Origin: Capilliphycus salinus
GTDB taxonomy: Bacteria > Cyanobacteriota > Cyanobacteriia > Cyanobacteriales > Microcoleaceae
Direction: 5' to 3'
NCBI RefSeq assembly: GCF_047276495.1
Contig: NZ_CP178543.1
Span: forward strand, 5,518,001-5,582,000
Length of the DNA: 64,000 nucleotides
In this document: positions 26,238 through 35,921 of the stretch, in pieces
Layout of the letters: each line of letters starts with the position of its first letter
How positions within the stretch are numbered: the stretch's first letter is position 1
Program-made: the position numbers and the translations under genes
Notes under the pieces: model-generated
What the model saw: only the letters and a program-made list of their open reading frames with translations
Databases searched by the model: none
What the model was told of the DNA's origin: nothing

Positions 26238-26292
26238 AAAAATCTGAGAAAAGATAAATAACACAAAAAAGATTGCTTTACGGATAGAGGGC

Positions 26293-26508
26293 TTGATGAT
26301 GAACTTAGATGTAGATGATGCGTTTTGGTCGAGTGATTCCGAGTCTATTGCTCGATATATTCACGATCAAGTTGGTCTTATTGAAGATTATGATTGTGAG
26401 ATGGATTGGAGTTTAATAGAAAGTATTTTTGCAACTCCGGTTGCGGTGACTCCCAAATTAAAATGGTTAAAAAAGTTATTGGACATGATAGAAATGACTT
26501 TTGACTAG
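26293..26508 (+). CDS. Small acidic protein of unknown function
   Basis: A 71-residue acidic protein (many D/E in MNLDVDDAFWSSDSES and IEDYDCEMDW) with a basic and hydrophobic C-terminal helix (LKWLKKLLDMIEMTFD). Start at 26293, 26296 or 26299, since three ATGs follow each other closely. No family was recognised. A clear terminator follows at 26562, which supports a real transcript covering the two small ORFs. Confidence 0.5.
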   Translation: MMMNLDVDDAFWSSDSESIARYIHDQVGLIEDYDCEMDWSLIESIFATPVAVTPKLKWLKKLLDMIEMTFD

Positions 26509-26561
26509 GATTTCTACAACCGGAGTGAATGATTTTCAGCCTGGTCATTCAAGTCACCTTT

Positions 26562-26597
26562 CCCCCGTCAAAGTTCCTAGACTTAACGGGGGCTTTT
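26562..26597 (+). terminator. Rho-independent terminator after the small ORFs
   Basis: CCCCCGTCAA and TTAACGGGGG form the stem with a short loop, followed by CTTTTC. It separates the small ORFs from the ATPase gene that begins at 26744. Confidence 0.75.
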
Positions 26598-26743
26598 CAA
26601 TTCATTGACACCCACTTGTTAAAATTGAATGGGTTGGCTCGTGCGATCGCCAGTGGGAAGCCTCTCGAATGCGGTTAATTTTCCAGAAGTCACCCACAGA
26701 AGGCAGAATGGAAAATAATGTTTAATTGCTTGGGGAACCGATC

Positions 26744-28096
26744 ATGCTCAATCTCAGTAAGTTTTTTCGGGCTTGCAGTCCCGCCTATCGGTTGGATATG
26801 TCAAAGCAAGAAGATCGTCAATATTATATCGATTTTGCCAGCGTGCGGGGTAGCGAAGTCATTAAAGAATTGCGGCGATCCATTACCTTATCGGCGGAAG
26901 AACCCACTTGTCAGTTATTTACCGGACATATTGGCTGTGGGAAATCAACCGAATTATCCTGCTTGCAATCTGAATTAGAACAAGAAAATTTTCATGTTGT
27001 TTATTTTGAGTCTTCCCAAGATTTAGACATGGCTGATGTTGATATCAGCGATATTTTACTGGCGATCGCTCATCAAGTTAGCCAGAGTTTAGAAGCATCT
27101 GGAATTCGGTTAAAACCGACTCGTTTTCAAGAATTGCTCAAAAGTGCGGCCAATCTTTTAAATGCGGATATTACCGGAATCAAAGGTAATATTCCGATGG
27201 TCGGAGATGTGGGTTTTAGTTCCCAAGAAGATCAGTTTGCCCTGTCATTTGGGATCGGAGAAATCACCGCCAAAGCTAAAAATAGTCGGGATGTTAGAGC
27301 GTTATTAAGGCAACATTTAGAGCCGAGAGTTAGCAAAATTATCGAAGCAATTAATAAAGAATTGATCGAACCCGCTCAAAAACAGCTAAAACAAAAAGGA
27401 AAAGCCGGATTAGTCGTTATTATTGATAACTTAGACCGGATCGATAATACTTCTAAACTTTCTACCCGAACTCAACCCGAATATTTATTTGTAGATCGGG
27501 GGGAACAATTAAATAAACTCAAGTGTCACGTAATTTATACCATTCCTTTAATTTTAACCTTTTCTAACGACAAAGAAACCTTGAGTAATCGCTTTGGTTC
27601 TCCGGCGAAATTATTACCGATGGTGCGAGTCACCGAAAGAAATGGTAAGGTTTGCGAGAAAGGGATAGACTTATTGCGACAAATGGTTTTAGCGCGAGCA
27701 TTTCCTGAGGTTGAACCCCAAAAGCGCGTGAGTTTAATTCCCGAAGTTTTTGAGGAATCTCAGACGTTAGATCGGTTGTGTCAGGTGAGCGGGGGTCACG
27801 TGCGAAACTTGTTAATTTTGTTATCAAATTGTATTCAAAAAGATGATCCGCCCTTTTCTCACAATTTAATTGAGCGGGTAATTAGCGAACGTCGCAACGA
27901 ATTAAGCAAAGCCATTACTCCCAGTGAATGGGAACTGATTAGACAAGTGGCTAAACATAAAGCGGTTCGGGGAGAGGATGAATATCAAATCTTATTAAGA
28001 AGTTTGTTTGTCTTTGAATATTGCGACGAGCGTCAGGGAAATTGGTTTGATATTAATCCAATTTTAGCTGAGGCGAAGGAACTTAATGATGTCTGA
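26744..28096 (+). CDS. P-loop ATPase (STAND/AAA-like), partner of the WD40 protein
   Basis: A 450-residue protein with Walker A GHIGCGKST (about 61-69), a Walker B-like VVIIDNLDRID (about 224-234), and a later SGGHVRNLLILLSN stretch resembling the AAA/STAND winged-helix transition. The region around 135-185 is glycine-rich and less conserved in type. No transmembrane segment or nuclease motif was seen. ATG 26744 is preferred over an upstream in-frame TTG at 26726. Its last 11 nt overlap the next gene, so the two are translationally coupled and probably work as one complex. Exact function unknown. Confidence 0.75.
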   Translation: MLNLSKFFRACSPAYRLDMSKQEDRQYYIDFASVRGSEVIKELRRSITLSAEEPTCQLFTGHIGCGKSTELSCLQSELEQENFHVVYFESSQDLDMADVDISDILLAIAHQVSQSLEASGIRLKPTRFQELLKSAANLLNADITGIKGNIPMVGDVGFSSQEDQFALSFGIGEITAKAKNSRDVRALLRQHLEPRVSKIIEAINKELIEPAQKQLKQKGKAGLVVIIDNLDRIDNTSKLSTRTQPEYLFVDRGEQLNKLKCHVIYTIPLILTFSNDKETLSNRFGSPAKLLPMVRVTERNGKVCEKGIDLLRQMVLARAFPEVEPQKRVSLIPEVFEESQTLDRLCQVSGGHVRNLLILLSNCIQKDDPPFSHNLIERVISERRNELSKAITPSEWELIRQVAKHKAVRGEDEYQILLRSLFVFEYCDERQGNWFDINPILAEAKELNDV

Positions 28097-31000
28097 TGTT
28101 TATCAACCGGAATCTGTCACCGTTCACAATCAAAATTCAATTCACCAACTCATCCGTGCGATGCGTTTATCTCAGGGTGAGTTTTCTCTGATTTTAGCCT
28201 GTTGTAGCTATAAAATTGTCGCCGATCGCATCATCGAAGAAGTTCGGAATCGCTGTTCGCTGCGCTGGCGAGAAATCGTTTTAGACGCGAAAACTCCCAC
28301 GCTGTTAACCACTTTAATCGAGCAAATTCAGGGAGAAAAACCCGATGCGGTGATGGTTTTTGGGTTGGAATCTGTTGTTGATTTGGATCAGTTTTTGCTC
28401 GCGGCTAAACGCAATATTGAGGAGTTTAATAACTTTTCGTTTCCCGTGATTTTATGGGTGACGGATGAAGTTATACACAAAATGATTCGGCTGGCGCCCG
28501 ATTTGCACAATCGAGCCACCAGTATTGAATTTTTGATTGAAACCGATGAGTTAATTTTATTTCTGAAATCAACCGTTGACGATGTTTTTCAAGCGGTTTT
28601 AGCTTCCCCCGAAAATCTATTTTTAGAAAATACCGCTTTTCAGTTAGAAACAGGTTCATCTCGTCGAATTGAACTGCAATCAGCCCGCAAGCTTTTGAAA
28701 CAGCGGGGGATTAAGTTAGAGACGGAGTTAGAAGCCGGTTTAGAGTTTGTTTTGGGTCGAGTTGCTGATAATACGACAGAAGAATCTCGACAACATTATG
28801 AACAAAGTTTGGCTTTATGGCAACAAATAGGGAACCTAGAAAAACAAGGTCATTTATTCTTTTATTTGGGTTCTTGGTGGCTGAATTATGCCATTCGACA
28901 ACCCGCTCAATACGAGTCTGCTTGTCTGAGAGCGAAAGAATATTTTACCCGCTGTGTTAATGCGTTTAAAGTTGAAAAAAGACTCGATTTGGTGGCGAGA
29001 TTTATTAACTTTTTGGCGGAGGTTTTACACCGTCTCGGCGAGTGGGACTCTTTAGAAAAATTGGTGGCAAAACAACCTAAAATCAATGCGCTCTGGCTGC
29101 ATAAAAAATATCCAAATTTGTTTAGATCGGCTCGCTGTTATGGTTTTTTAGCCGAAGTTGAACTCGCCAAATTTCAAGGCAATAATGTTATCTTTTGTTG
29201 GCAAAATTCCGAGACAATCCAACGGGCGAAACGCTTTGCAAAAAAAGCCTTAGATTTGCTCGATGAAGCCAAAAACCAGGTGAATGATTGTACCGTAGAT
29301 CCCGAATCTTTTTTAGATTGGGAACGCTCTTTTCACCAAGGATGGTATTTGTTTTCTTTGGGAAAAGCACAGCAACTTTCCGGTCAACTTCAAGCCGCAA
29401 TTACCACTTTAGAAGAGGCCAAAGCCATTACTCAACCCTATTACGATCCCGAACTTTATATTAAAATTTTATCTCAACTCCGTCAGTGCTATTTTCAACA
29501 AAAAGACTATTTAATCGCCTTTAATATCAAACAAGAACAACTCGCGATTGAGGGTCAATATGGTTTTAGAGCGTTTGTGGGAGCGGGTCATTTGCGCCCC
29601 AAACAACAAGTCACAAATTTAACCCGACCCCTACACAAATCACCGGGAATGGTTGCGCCTGAAATTTACGCTTCTCCCCGACAAAATGATATTGATTGTT
29701 TGGTAAAACGCATCCAACGAACCGATCATAAACTCACCATTATTCACGGACAGTCCGGCGTCGGAAAAAGTTCACTTCTGCAAGCGGGATTAATTCCAAC
29801 AGTTATACAAACTTCGATTGATTCTCGTCGGGTTGTACCGATTTTACAGCGAGTTTATACCGATTGGATTCAAGAGTTAGGAAAAAATTTAACCCAAGCT
29901 TTAAAAGAAACTCAATCCTTTAAAACCTTACCCGAATTAAACAGTTTAGAAAAGATTCTGAATCAGTTAAAAGCCAATTCAGATCGGGATTTAATGACCC
30001 TGTTAATTTTCGACCAATTTGAAGAATTATTTTTTACCTTACAAAAACCCCACCAACGTCAGACTTTTTATCACTTTTTAAAATCCTGTTTGGATATTCC
30101 CTATGTAAAAATCATTCTCTCTTTGCGAGAAGACTACTTACACTTTCTCTTAGAATGCAACGAGCGCCTGGTCAGCTTAGACATTGTGGGGAATAATATT
30201 TTAGATCGCCGGGTGCTTTATCACCTCGGAAATTGGCAACCCGAACAGGCTAAAGCTTTAATTCAAAAAATAACAGAAACCACTCCCTTTCAATTAGAAG
30301 AACCGTTAATTGATCGCATCGTTCACGATTTATCTGAGGAATTTGGAGAAGTACGACCGATTGAATTACAAGTCGTGGGAGCGCAACTCCAAGCCGAACA
30401 AATTACCACCCTCAAACAATACCTACAACTCGGTAAAAACCCCAAAGCAAAACTCGTTAATCACCATCTCGAAGATGTCGTTAAAGACTGCGGACGGGAA
30501 AACAAACGGGCCGCCGAATTGGTCTTATATTTGCTCACCGAAGAAAACGAAAAACGACCCCTGAAAACCCGAACAGACCTGGAACGAGAATTAAAAGTTT
30601 TAGCTCAATATCCCCTGGCAGAACTGGAAAGACTCAACTTAGTTTTAGAAATATTTGTTCGCTCTGGATTGGTCGTTTTACTCAATAAAATTCCCGAACA
30701 TCACTATCAACTGGTTCACGATTATTTAGTTACTATTATTCGCCAGCGAGAAGGAGCAAAATTCATTTCCGACCTGACAAAAGAACGAGAAAAACGGAAA
30801 CAACTGCAAAAATGGTTTACCGTTGGTTCGGTTATCGTCAGCGTGGTGATGGCGGTTCTCTCGGGAACGGTAATGTGGAAATGGTGGGAAGCCGAAGAAC
30901 AAAAATCTCAAGTCGAAGAACAAAAAAGAGAAACCACTTTAGCCAAATTAAACGCCACCTATCAACTGTTGCGTTTGGTCGAAGAAAATCAACTCGATGC

Positions 31001-33062
31001 TTCGGTTAAAATCGTCAGAGCGGGTCAACAATTACAACAGATTGATCGAAAAAACTGGTCGGAAACCGAACAAGAAACCCGGCGTCATTTGTGGAGGGCG
31101 GTCTATTTTACCGCCGAACAAAATCGCCTAGAAAATCATCAAGATAGCGTTTTAAGTGTCAGCGTTAGTCCTCAGCGTTTAATTGCTTCTGCGAGTTCCG
31201 ATCAAACGATAAAATTGTGGAATAAAAACGGTAAACTTTTAAAAAATTTAAAGGGTCATCAAGATACAGTTTGGTGCATTAATTTTAGTCCAGATTTATC
31301 CCCAGATCGTCAAATTTTAGCTTCCGCGAGCAAAGATAAAACCGTTAAAATCTGGAGTCTTGAGGGACGTTTAATGATGACTTTACGCGGACATCAAGAT
31401 GAGGTGAAATGGGTGAGTTTTAGTCCGAACGGTCAGTTGATCGCATCGGCGAGTCAAGATAAAACCGTTAAACTTTGGAACCGAAACACCGGAGAATTAT
31501 TACAAACATTTTTAGGACACCAAGACACCGTTTTAAGTGTTAGTTTTAGTCCCGACGGTCAATTGATCGCTTCTGCGAGTCAAGATAACACCGTTAAAAT
31601 TTGGAACTTGGACGGAAAATTAATTCAAACCTTAAACGGTCACAATGATGAAGTTTGGACGGTAAATTTTAGCCCCGATGGAGAACTGATCGCCAGTGGA
31701 AGTGATGACTATACGATAAAATTGTGGAAACGCAACGGTTCGACTTACGAGATTTTTAAAACCTTAAAAGACCATCAAGCGCCGGTGAATAGTATTAGTT
31801 TTAGTCCCGATGGTCAATATATGGCGTCCGGGAGTAGCAACGGTGAAATTAAACTTTGGGCCGGCGATGGGACCTTAATTTCCACCCTCATCGGTCATGG
31901 CGGTGCGGTTAACCAAGTCACCTTTACCCCAGACAGTCAAACCCTCGTTTCTGGGAGTAGCGACTGGACGGTGAGGTTGTGGAGTCGCTCGAATATTCCC
32001 CCAAAAGTCTTTCAACCCGAATACAAGGTGTTTGGTTGGGGGGCGAGTTTTAGTCACGATGGGAAAGCGATCGCCACACCGAGCGATAATAACACGTTTA
32101 GAATCTGGAATCCCACTCAGGGAACCCGACAGTTAACGGTTCGCGGTCATCAAAACCAGGTGACGGGTATTAGTTTTAGTCCCGACGGTCTGATCGCCTC
32201 GGCCAGTCTCGACAAAACCGTTCGACTTTGGCAAACTGATGGTAGACCTCTGCGGACGTTGCTCGGACACCAACAGGGGGTTAGCGATGTCAGTTTTAGT
32301 CCGCAAAAATCCCAGAGCGGTCAGTTAATTGCTTCGGCGAGTCTCGATAAAACCGTTAAGGTGTGGCGATCGGATGGTAAGCTGCTTTATACCCTCAGAC
32401 ACGATGATGCGGTGACGAGCGTTGATTTTAGTCCGAACGGTCAAATGATCGCCTCGGCCAGTCGGGATCAAACCGTTCGACTCTGGAATAGCCAAGATGG
32501 GACGCTCATTGCTCAATTATCGGGTAATCGTAAGTTTTCTTCTGTCAGTTTTAGTCCGATGGATAATCATCTGATCGCCGCCGCCACCGATGAGGGTTCG
32601 ATTAAACTCTGGCGATCGCAAAATGGAGACTGGCAGGAGATCTCGATTATAACTCCGATTGGAGCGCATAAAAAAGCCGTTTATCAAATCAGTTTCAGTC
32701 CCGATGGTGAAATTCTCGCCTCCGCCAGCGAAGACGGGACGGTGAAAATTTGGGATCGAAGCGCTAGGCTGTTGTTGACCCTGCAAGAAGGCGCAAACCG
32801 GGTGGAATGGGTCGGTTTTAGTCCGTCAGGTCAACTGGTTTCCATCGATGCGGCCAACCGGGTTAGTGTTTGGAATATGGATTTTCAGGAGTTTTTTGAA
32901 AATTCCGACATTGACCAGTTGTTAGAGCAAGCTTGCGATCAAATCGGCGATTATCTTCAATATAATCCTAAAGTAGACCCGGAAGACAAGCGGCTTTGTG
33001 TTTCGGTTGAACCCCAAGTCTTTTCGCAACCGTCTATACTGACAGCTAAGGCCGATTCGTGA
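28086..33062 (+). CDS. Large nSTAND-type NTPase with 14 WD40 repeats
   Basis: A 1658-residue protein. Residues 1-200 form a domain with alternating strands and helices (FSLILACC, AVMVFGLESV, PVILWVTDE) resembling an ATPase core without a P-loop. A TPR-like helical region (about 200-510) follows. The nSTAND1 NTPase has P-loop GQSGVGKSS (about 555-563) and Walker B LLIFDQFEEL. A single hydrophobic segment (about 909-930) precedes a heptad-rich coil. From about 1010 to 1605 there are fourteen WD40 repeats, enough for two seven-bladed propellers. The layout fits a signal-sensing STAND switch, perhaps membrane-attached. It overlaps the preceding ATPase gene by 11 nt. Confidence 0.85.
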   Translation: MMSDVYQPESVTVHNQNSIHQLIRAMRLSQGEFSLILACCSYKIVADRIIEEVRNRCSLRWREIVLDAKTPTLLTTLIEQIQGEKPDAVMVFGLESVVDLDQFLLAAKRNIEEFNNFSFPVILWVTDEVIHKMIRLAPDLHNRATSIEFLIETDELILFLKSTVDDVFQAVLASPENLFLENTAFQLETGSSRRIELQSARKLLKQRGIKLETELEAGLEFVLGRVADNTTEESRQHYEQSLALWQQIGNLEKQGHLFFYLGSWWLNYAIRQPAQYESACLRAKEYFTRCVNAFKVEKRLDLVARFINFLAEVLHRLGEWDSLEKLVAKQPKINALWLHKKYPNLFRSARCYGFLAEVELAKFQGNNVIFCWQNSETIQRAKRFAKKALDLLDEAKNQVNDCTVDPESFLDWERSFHQGWYLFSLGKAQQLSGQLQAAITTLEEAKAITQPYYDPELYIKILSQLRQCYFQQKDYLIAFNIKQEQLAIEGQYGFRAFVGAGHLRPKQQVTNLTRPLHKSPGMVAPEIYASPRQNDIDCLVKRIQRTDHKLTIIHGQSGVGKSSLLQAGLIPTVIQTSIDSRRVVPILQRVYTDWIQELGKNLTQALKETQSFKTLPELNSLEKILNQLKANSDRDLMTLLIFDQFEELFFTLQKPHQRQTFYHFLKSCLDIPYVKIILSLREDYLHFLLECNERLVSLDIVGNNILDRRVLYHLGNWQPEQAKALIQKITETTPFQLEEPLIDRIVHDLSEEFGEVRPIELQVVGAQLQAEQITTLKQYLQLGKNPKAKLVNHHLEDVVKDCGRENKRAAELVLYLLTEENEKRPLKTRTDLERELKVLAQYPLAELERLNLVLEIFVRSGLVVLLNKIPEHHYQLVHDYLVTIIRQREGAKFISDLTKEREKRKQLQKWFTVGSVIVSVVMAVLSGTVMWKWWEAEEQKSQVEEQKRETTLAKLNATYQLLRLVEENQLDASVKIVRAGQQLQQIDRKNWSETEQETRRHLWRAVYFTAEQNRLENHQDSVLSVSVSPQRLIASASSDQTIKLWNKNGKLLKNLKGHQDTVWCINFSPDLSPDRQILASASKDKTVKIWSLEGRLMMTLRGHQDEVKWVSFSPNGQLIASASQDKTVKLWNRNTGELLQTFLGHQDTVLSVSFSPDGQLIASASQDNTVKIWNLDGKLIQTLNGHNDEVWTVNFSPDGELIASGSDDYTIKLWKRNGSTYEIFKTLKDHQAPVNSISFSPDGQYMASGSSNGEIKLWAGDGTLISTLIGHGGAVNQVTFTPDSQTLVSGSSDWTVRLWSRSNIPPKVFQPEYKVFGWGASFSHDGKAIATPSDNNTFRIWNPTQGTRQLTVRGHQNQVTGISFSPDGLIASASLDKTVRLWQTDGRPLRTLLGHQQGVSDVSFSPQKSQSGQLIASASLDKTVKVWRSDGKLLYTLRHDDAVTSVDFSPNGQMIASASRDQTVRLWNSQDGTLIAQLSGNRKFSSVSFSPMDNHLIAAATDEGSIKLWRSQNGDWQEISIITPIGAHKKAVYQISFSPDGEILASASEDGTVKIWDRSARLLLTLQEGANRVEWVGFSPSGQLVSIDAANRVSVWNMDFQEFFENSDIDQLLEQACDQIGDYLQYNPKVDPEDKRLCVSVEPQVFSQPSILTAKADS

Positions 33063-33138
33063 GTTGATCAAACATCAACTGCGATCTTCTGTTGATTGGT
33101 TCGTGCAATTCTTCCCTTATTCCCTCTCTGGAGCGATT

Positions 33139-34015
33139 ATGACATCAGTAGGTGTAGTCCCAGGCGATAGTAATATTCCCCGTTTTCTCATCCCCGAACC
33201 CACACCCACACCCACACCCACACCCGGCGAAGAACCCTCACCCGGCCCCCGAAATTTCCTTTGAAGATGCCAGACGCATTGATGATCCCGATGGCGATAC
33301 TCTGCGAGGAACCACAGGCGCCGACTTACTGGTTGGTAATATTGGCCCCGATAGTATTTATGGAACGGGGGGACGGGATACTATTTATGGACGTGGCCCC
33401 GATGATACCATTGATACGGACGATTCTCTGCGGGGAGATGAGGGTAACGATCTAATTTTTGGAAATCAAGGCGAGGACACCCTAATTGGCGGTGAAGGCG
33501 ATGATACCATCTACGGAGGTCAAACCGGGGATTTAATTTATGGCGCTGATCCCGATGATGAGGAAGAAACCGACGATCAAGAATTGCTTTTTGGTAATTT
33601 CGGTAATGATACGATCATTGGGGGTATAGATGATGATTGTCTCTACGGAGGGGTAGAGGATGATAGTCTGATTGGTTTTGATGGAGATGATTATCTTTCC
33701 GGCGATCTCGACAGCGATACTTTGTTTGGCGGTGAGGGGGAAGATTCTTTTGTGATCGGTCGGGGACCCACTTCGATCGCCCGCCAAACCGATTTTATTC
33801 TTGACTTTTCCCCCGAAGATGATGATGAAATTCTCCTCACCGATGATCTGCGTTTCTCAGATTTGGAAATTGAAGATGCAACTATCGATGACATAAGTGG
33901 CGCTTTGATTCGGATTGATACCGATAGTAATACCAATGAATTGTTTATTGGGTTTGTGGTTGGCCTCAGTGAAAATGATCTTTCATCGGGTGATTTTCGC
34001 ACGCTCGGTGAATAA
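33139..34015 (+). pseudogene. RTX/hemolysin-type calcium-binding repeat protein, frameshifted
   Basis: ATG 33139 starts a short N-terminus followed by a PTPTPTP linker, then hits TGA at 33262-33264. If one C is removed from the five-C run at 33246-33250 the frame continues uninterrupted to 34015, giving about 290 residues. These contain GxDxLxGG-type nonapeptides (GGEGDDTIYGGQTGD, GDEGNDLIFGNQGEDT) that bind calcium in a beta-roll. A C-terminal SGDFRTLGE end resembles that of the RTX gene at 35031. RTX proteins are usually secreted by type I systems; none is adjacent. The frameshift could be real, phase-variable or a sequencing error. Confidence 0.75.
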
Positions 34016-34058
34016 GTTGTTAAAATCAGTTAGTGTTTGAGCGTTTCTCTATTCTAAA

Positions 34059-34988
34059 ATGCAGGGCTTTCTAAATCTCAATAAACCTGCGGGTTGGACA
34101 TCCCACGATTGTGTGGCTCGGGTGCGTCGTCTGCTGAAGTTAAAACGTGTTGGACACGCCGGAACACTCGATCCGGCCGCGGTTGGCGTTTTACCTTTGG
34201 CTGTGGGAAAAGCAACCCGTTTGCTACAATTTTTACCCGCTCAAAAAGCTTATCGGGCGACGATTCGTTTCGGGATGACCACCACAACTGATGATTTGGA
34301 AGGCGAAACTCTCACCACTCAAAATGTTGCCGAATTAAATTTAGAACAAATTCGGACGATTTTACCCAAATTTTTAGGGAAAATTGAACAAATTCCCCCC
34401 CGCTATAGTGCGATTCAAGTGGACGGAAAACGGTTATATGATTTGGCTCGTCAAGGAAAAGCGGTAGAGGTTCCCAAACGAACCGTTGAAGTTTTTCAGT
34501 TAGACGTTTTGGGCTGGAATTGTGGCGAATTTCCCGAATTACAATTGGCGATTACTTGTGGGGCGGGAACTTATATTCGCTCAATTGCTAGAGATTTAGG
34601 GGAAATGCTGCACACCGGCGGAACGTTGGCTCATCTGGTTCGCACTCACAGCAGCGGATTTGATTTGACCGAAAGTTTGACTATAGAAGTCTTAGAAAGC
34701 CAGATCAAACAAGGCACGTTTCAACTCATTCCCCCGTCTACTGCTTTGAAACACTTAGAAGCCATTACTCTTTCTTCGGTTGAAGATGCCAAACGCTGGT
34801 GTCAGGGACAAGCTGTTGTTTGTCAGGCTGAGAATACAACCAACTCGATTTTTAGAGTTTATCATCCCGAGGGTTTATTTTTGGGATTGGGTCAAACGGT
34901 TTTACTCGATTCCCAAACGGTTTTAAAACCTCAAATTGTTCTGGCCGATCAGTCTCAAGTTTTTCTCAATCCGGGCAAGGCAAACTGA
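34059..34988 (+). CDS. truB: tRNA pseudouridine(55) synthase
   Basis: A 309-residue TruB enzyme that converts U55 of the T-loop of tRNAs to pseudouridine. The start MQGFLNLNKPAGWTSHD and the catalytic motif GHAGTLDPAAVGVLP with Asp38 are classical, as are KAYRATIRFG, PPRYSAIQVDG and GTYIRSIARDLG. The C-terminal extension is of normal length. It is bracketed by two RTX-repeat genes, one upstream in the same direction and one convergent downstream. Confidence 0.95.
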   Translation: MQGFLNLNKPAGWTSHDCVARVRRLLKLKRVGHAGTLDPAAVGVLPLAVGKATRLLQFLPAQKAYRATIRFGMTTTTDDLEGETLTTQNVAELNLEQIRTILPKFLGKIEQIPPRYSAIQVDGKRLYDLARQGKAVEVPKRTVEVFQLDVLGWNCGEFPELQLAITCGAGTYIRSIARDLGEMLHTGGTLAHLVRTHSSGFDLTESLTIEVLESQIKQGTFQLIPPSTALKHLEAITLSSVEDAKRWCQGQAVVCQAENTTNSIFRVYHPEGLFLGLGQTVLLDSQTVLKPQIVLADQSQVFLNPGKAN

Positions 34989-35030
34989 ACTCAGTATTCT
35001 AGTATTGCCCCACCCAAAAGAGATTACTCC

Positions 35031-35921
35031 TTAGAATACCTCGAAATCTCCAGAAGAGAGTTCGGGGTTGTTCAAGATTTCAACCACAAGCTGTCCATTG
35101 AAGAACAGTTGACCTGTTTCACGGACATAGACCAAAGGCGTATTCACACCCGATCTTTCCGCTTCAGTCCCGACCAAAGTAAACTCACTGTCTTCAACAC
35201 CTCCACCCAAGCCAGAGAAGGCATCTCCACCTAAAACAATGGTTTCTCCACTCTCAAAGGCAACAATGGTGTCTGCATCACTGCTACCTGTCTGGAAAAA
35301 GGCGTAAGTATCACTTCCTTCGCCTCCATTCAAGCGGTCATTACCCTTGTCTCCAGCGAGGAAGTCCCCACCAGTTCCACCTCGCAGGGTGTCATTACCT
35401 TGACCCCCATAGAGGGTGTCACTTTCTTCTCCACCTTCTAGGAGGTCATTGCCTTGGTTTCCGAACAGGAGATCCTCACCATCGCCCCCCACGAGAGTGT
35501 CAGCGCCATCAACCCCAAACAGGGTGTCCGAAGCATCACCTCCATCTACGGCATCATCGCCATCATCCCCTTGAATTCGGTCGTTATCGGCTCCACCGTA
35601 CAGTTCATCATTTCCTTTGCCGCCATACAAGAAATCATCTCCGGCTAGACCTTTGATGATATCATCGCCCTCGCCACCGGCTAGCTCGTTGCTTCCGGCA
35701 GCACCGATTATGGAATCATCACCGGCGCCACCCGCGATCGTAACATTAGCATTGGCAGAACCGGGAACAATGGTATCAGCACCCGTACCTCCCAAGATTT
35801 CAACTACATTAGCTCCAGTCGGCCGAAGTCTATTATCGACCGCCGGATCTTCGGGGCTGATAATGGTTCCGGCCGGGCCTGCGGCTTCTAAACCCGGAGT
35901 TGAGGGAATTAGCTCTGACAT
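35031..35921 (-). CDS. RTX/hemolysin-type calcium-binding repeat protein
   Basis: A 296-residue intact protein with about twelve glycine/aspartate nonapeptides between residues 60 and 215 (for example GGKGNDELYGGADND), which fold into a calcium-binding beta-roll. The C-terminal domain contains TYAFFQTGSSDADTI and ends NNPELSSGDFEVF, a tail common in cyanobacterial RTX proteins and probably part of the type I secretion signal. No catalytic domain is visible, so it may be an S-layer-like or adhesin protein. The tail resembles that of the frameshifted RTX gene on the other side of truB, suggesting an old duplication. Confidence 0.88.
   Translation of the reverse strand: MSELIPSTPGLEAAGPAGTIISPEDPAVDNRLRPTGANVVEILGGTGADTIVPGSANANVTIAGGAGDDSIIGAAGSNELAGGEGDDIIKGLAGDDFLYGGKGNDELYGGADNDRIQGDDGDDAVDGGDASDTLFGVDGADTLVGGDGEDLLFGNQGNDLLEGGEESDTLYGGQGNDTLRGGTGGDFLAGDKGNDRLNGGEGSDTYAFFQTGSSDADTIVAFESGETIVLGGDAFSGLGGGVEDSEFTLVGTEAERSGVNTPLVYVRETGQLFFNGQLVVEILNNPELSSGDFEVF

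Noticed and set aside
33691..34002. Minus-strand open frame over the RTX gene
   Set aside because: The antisense of GxDxLxGG repeats; the plus-strand reading has the true calcium-binding motif.
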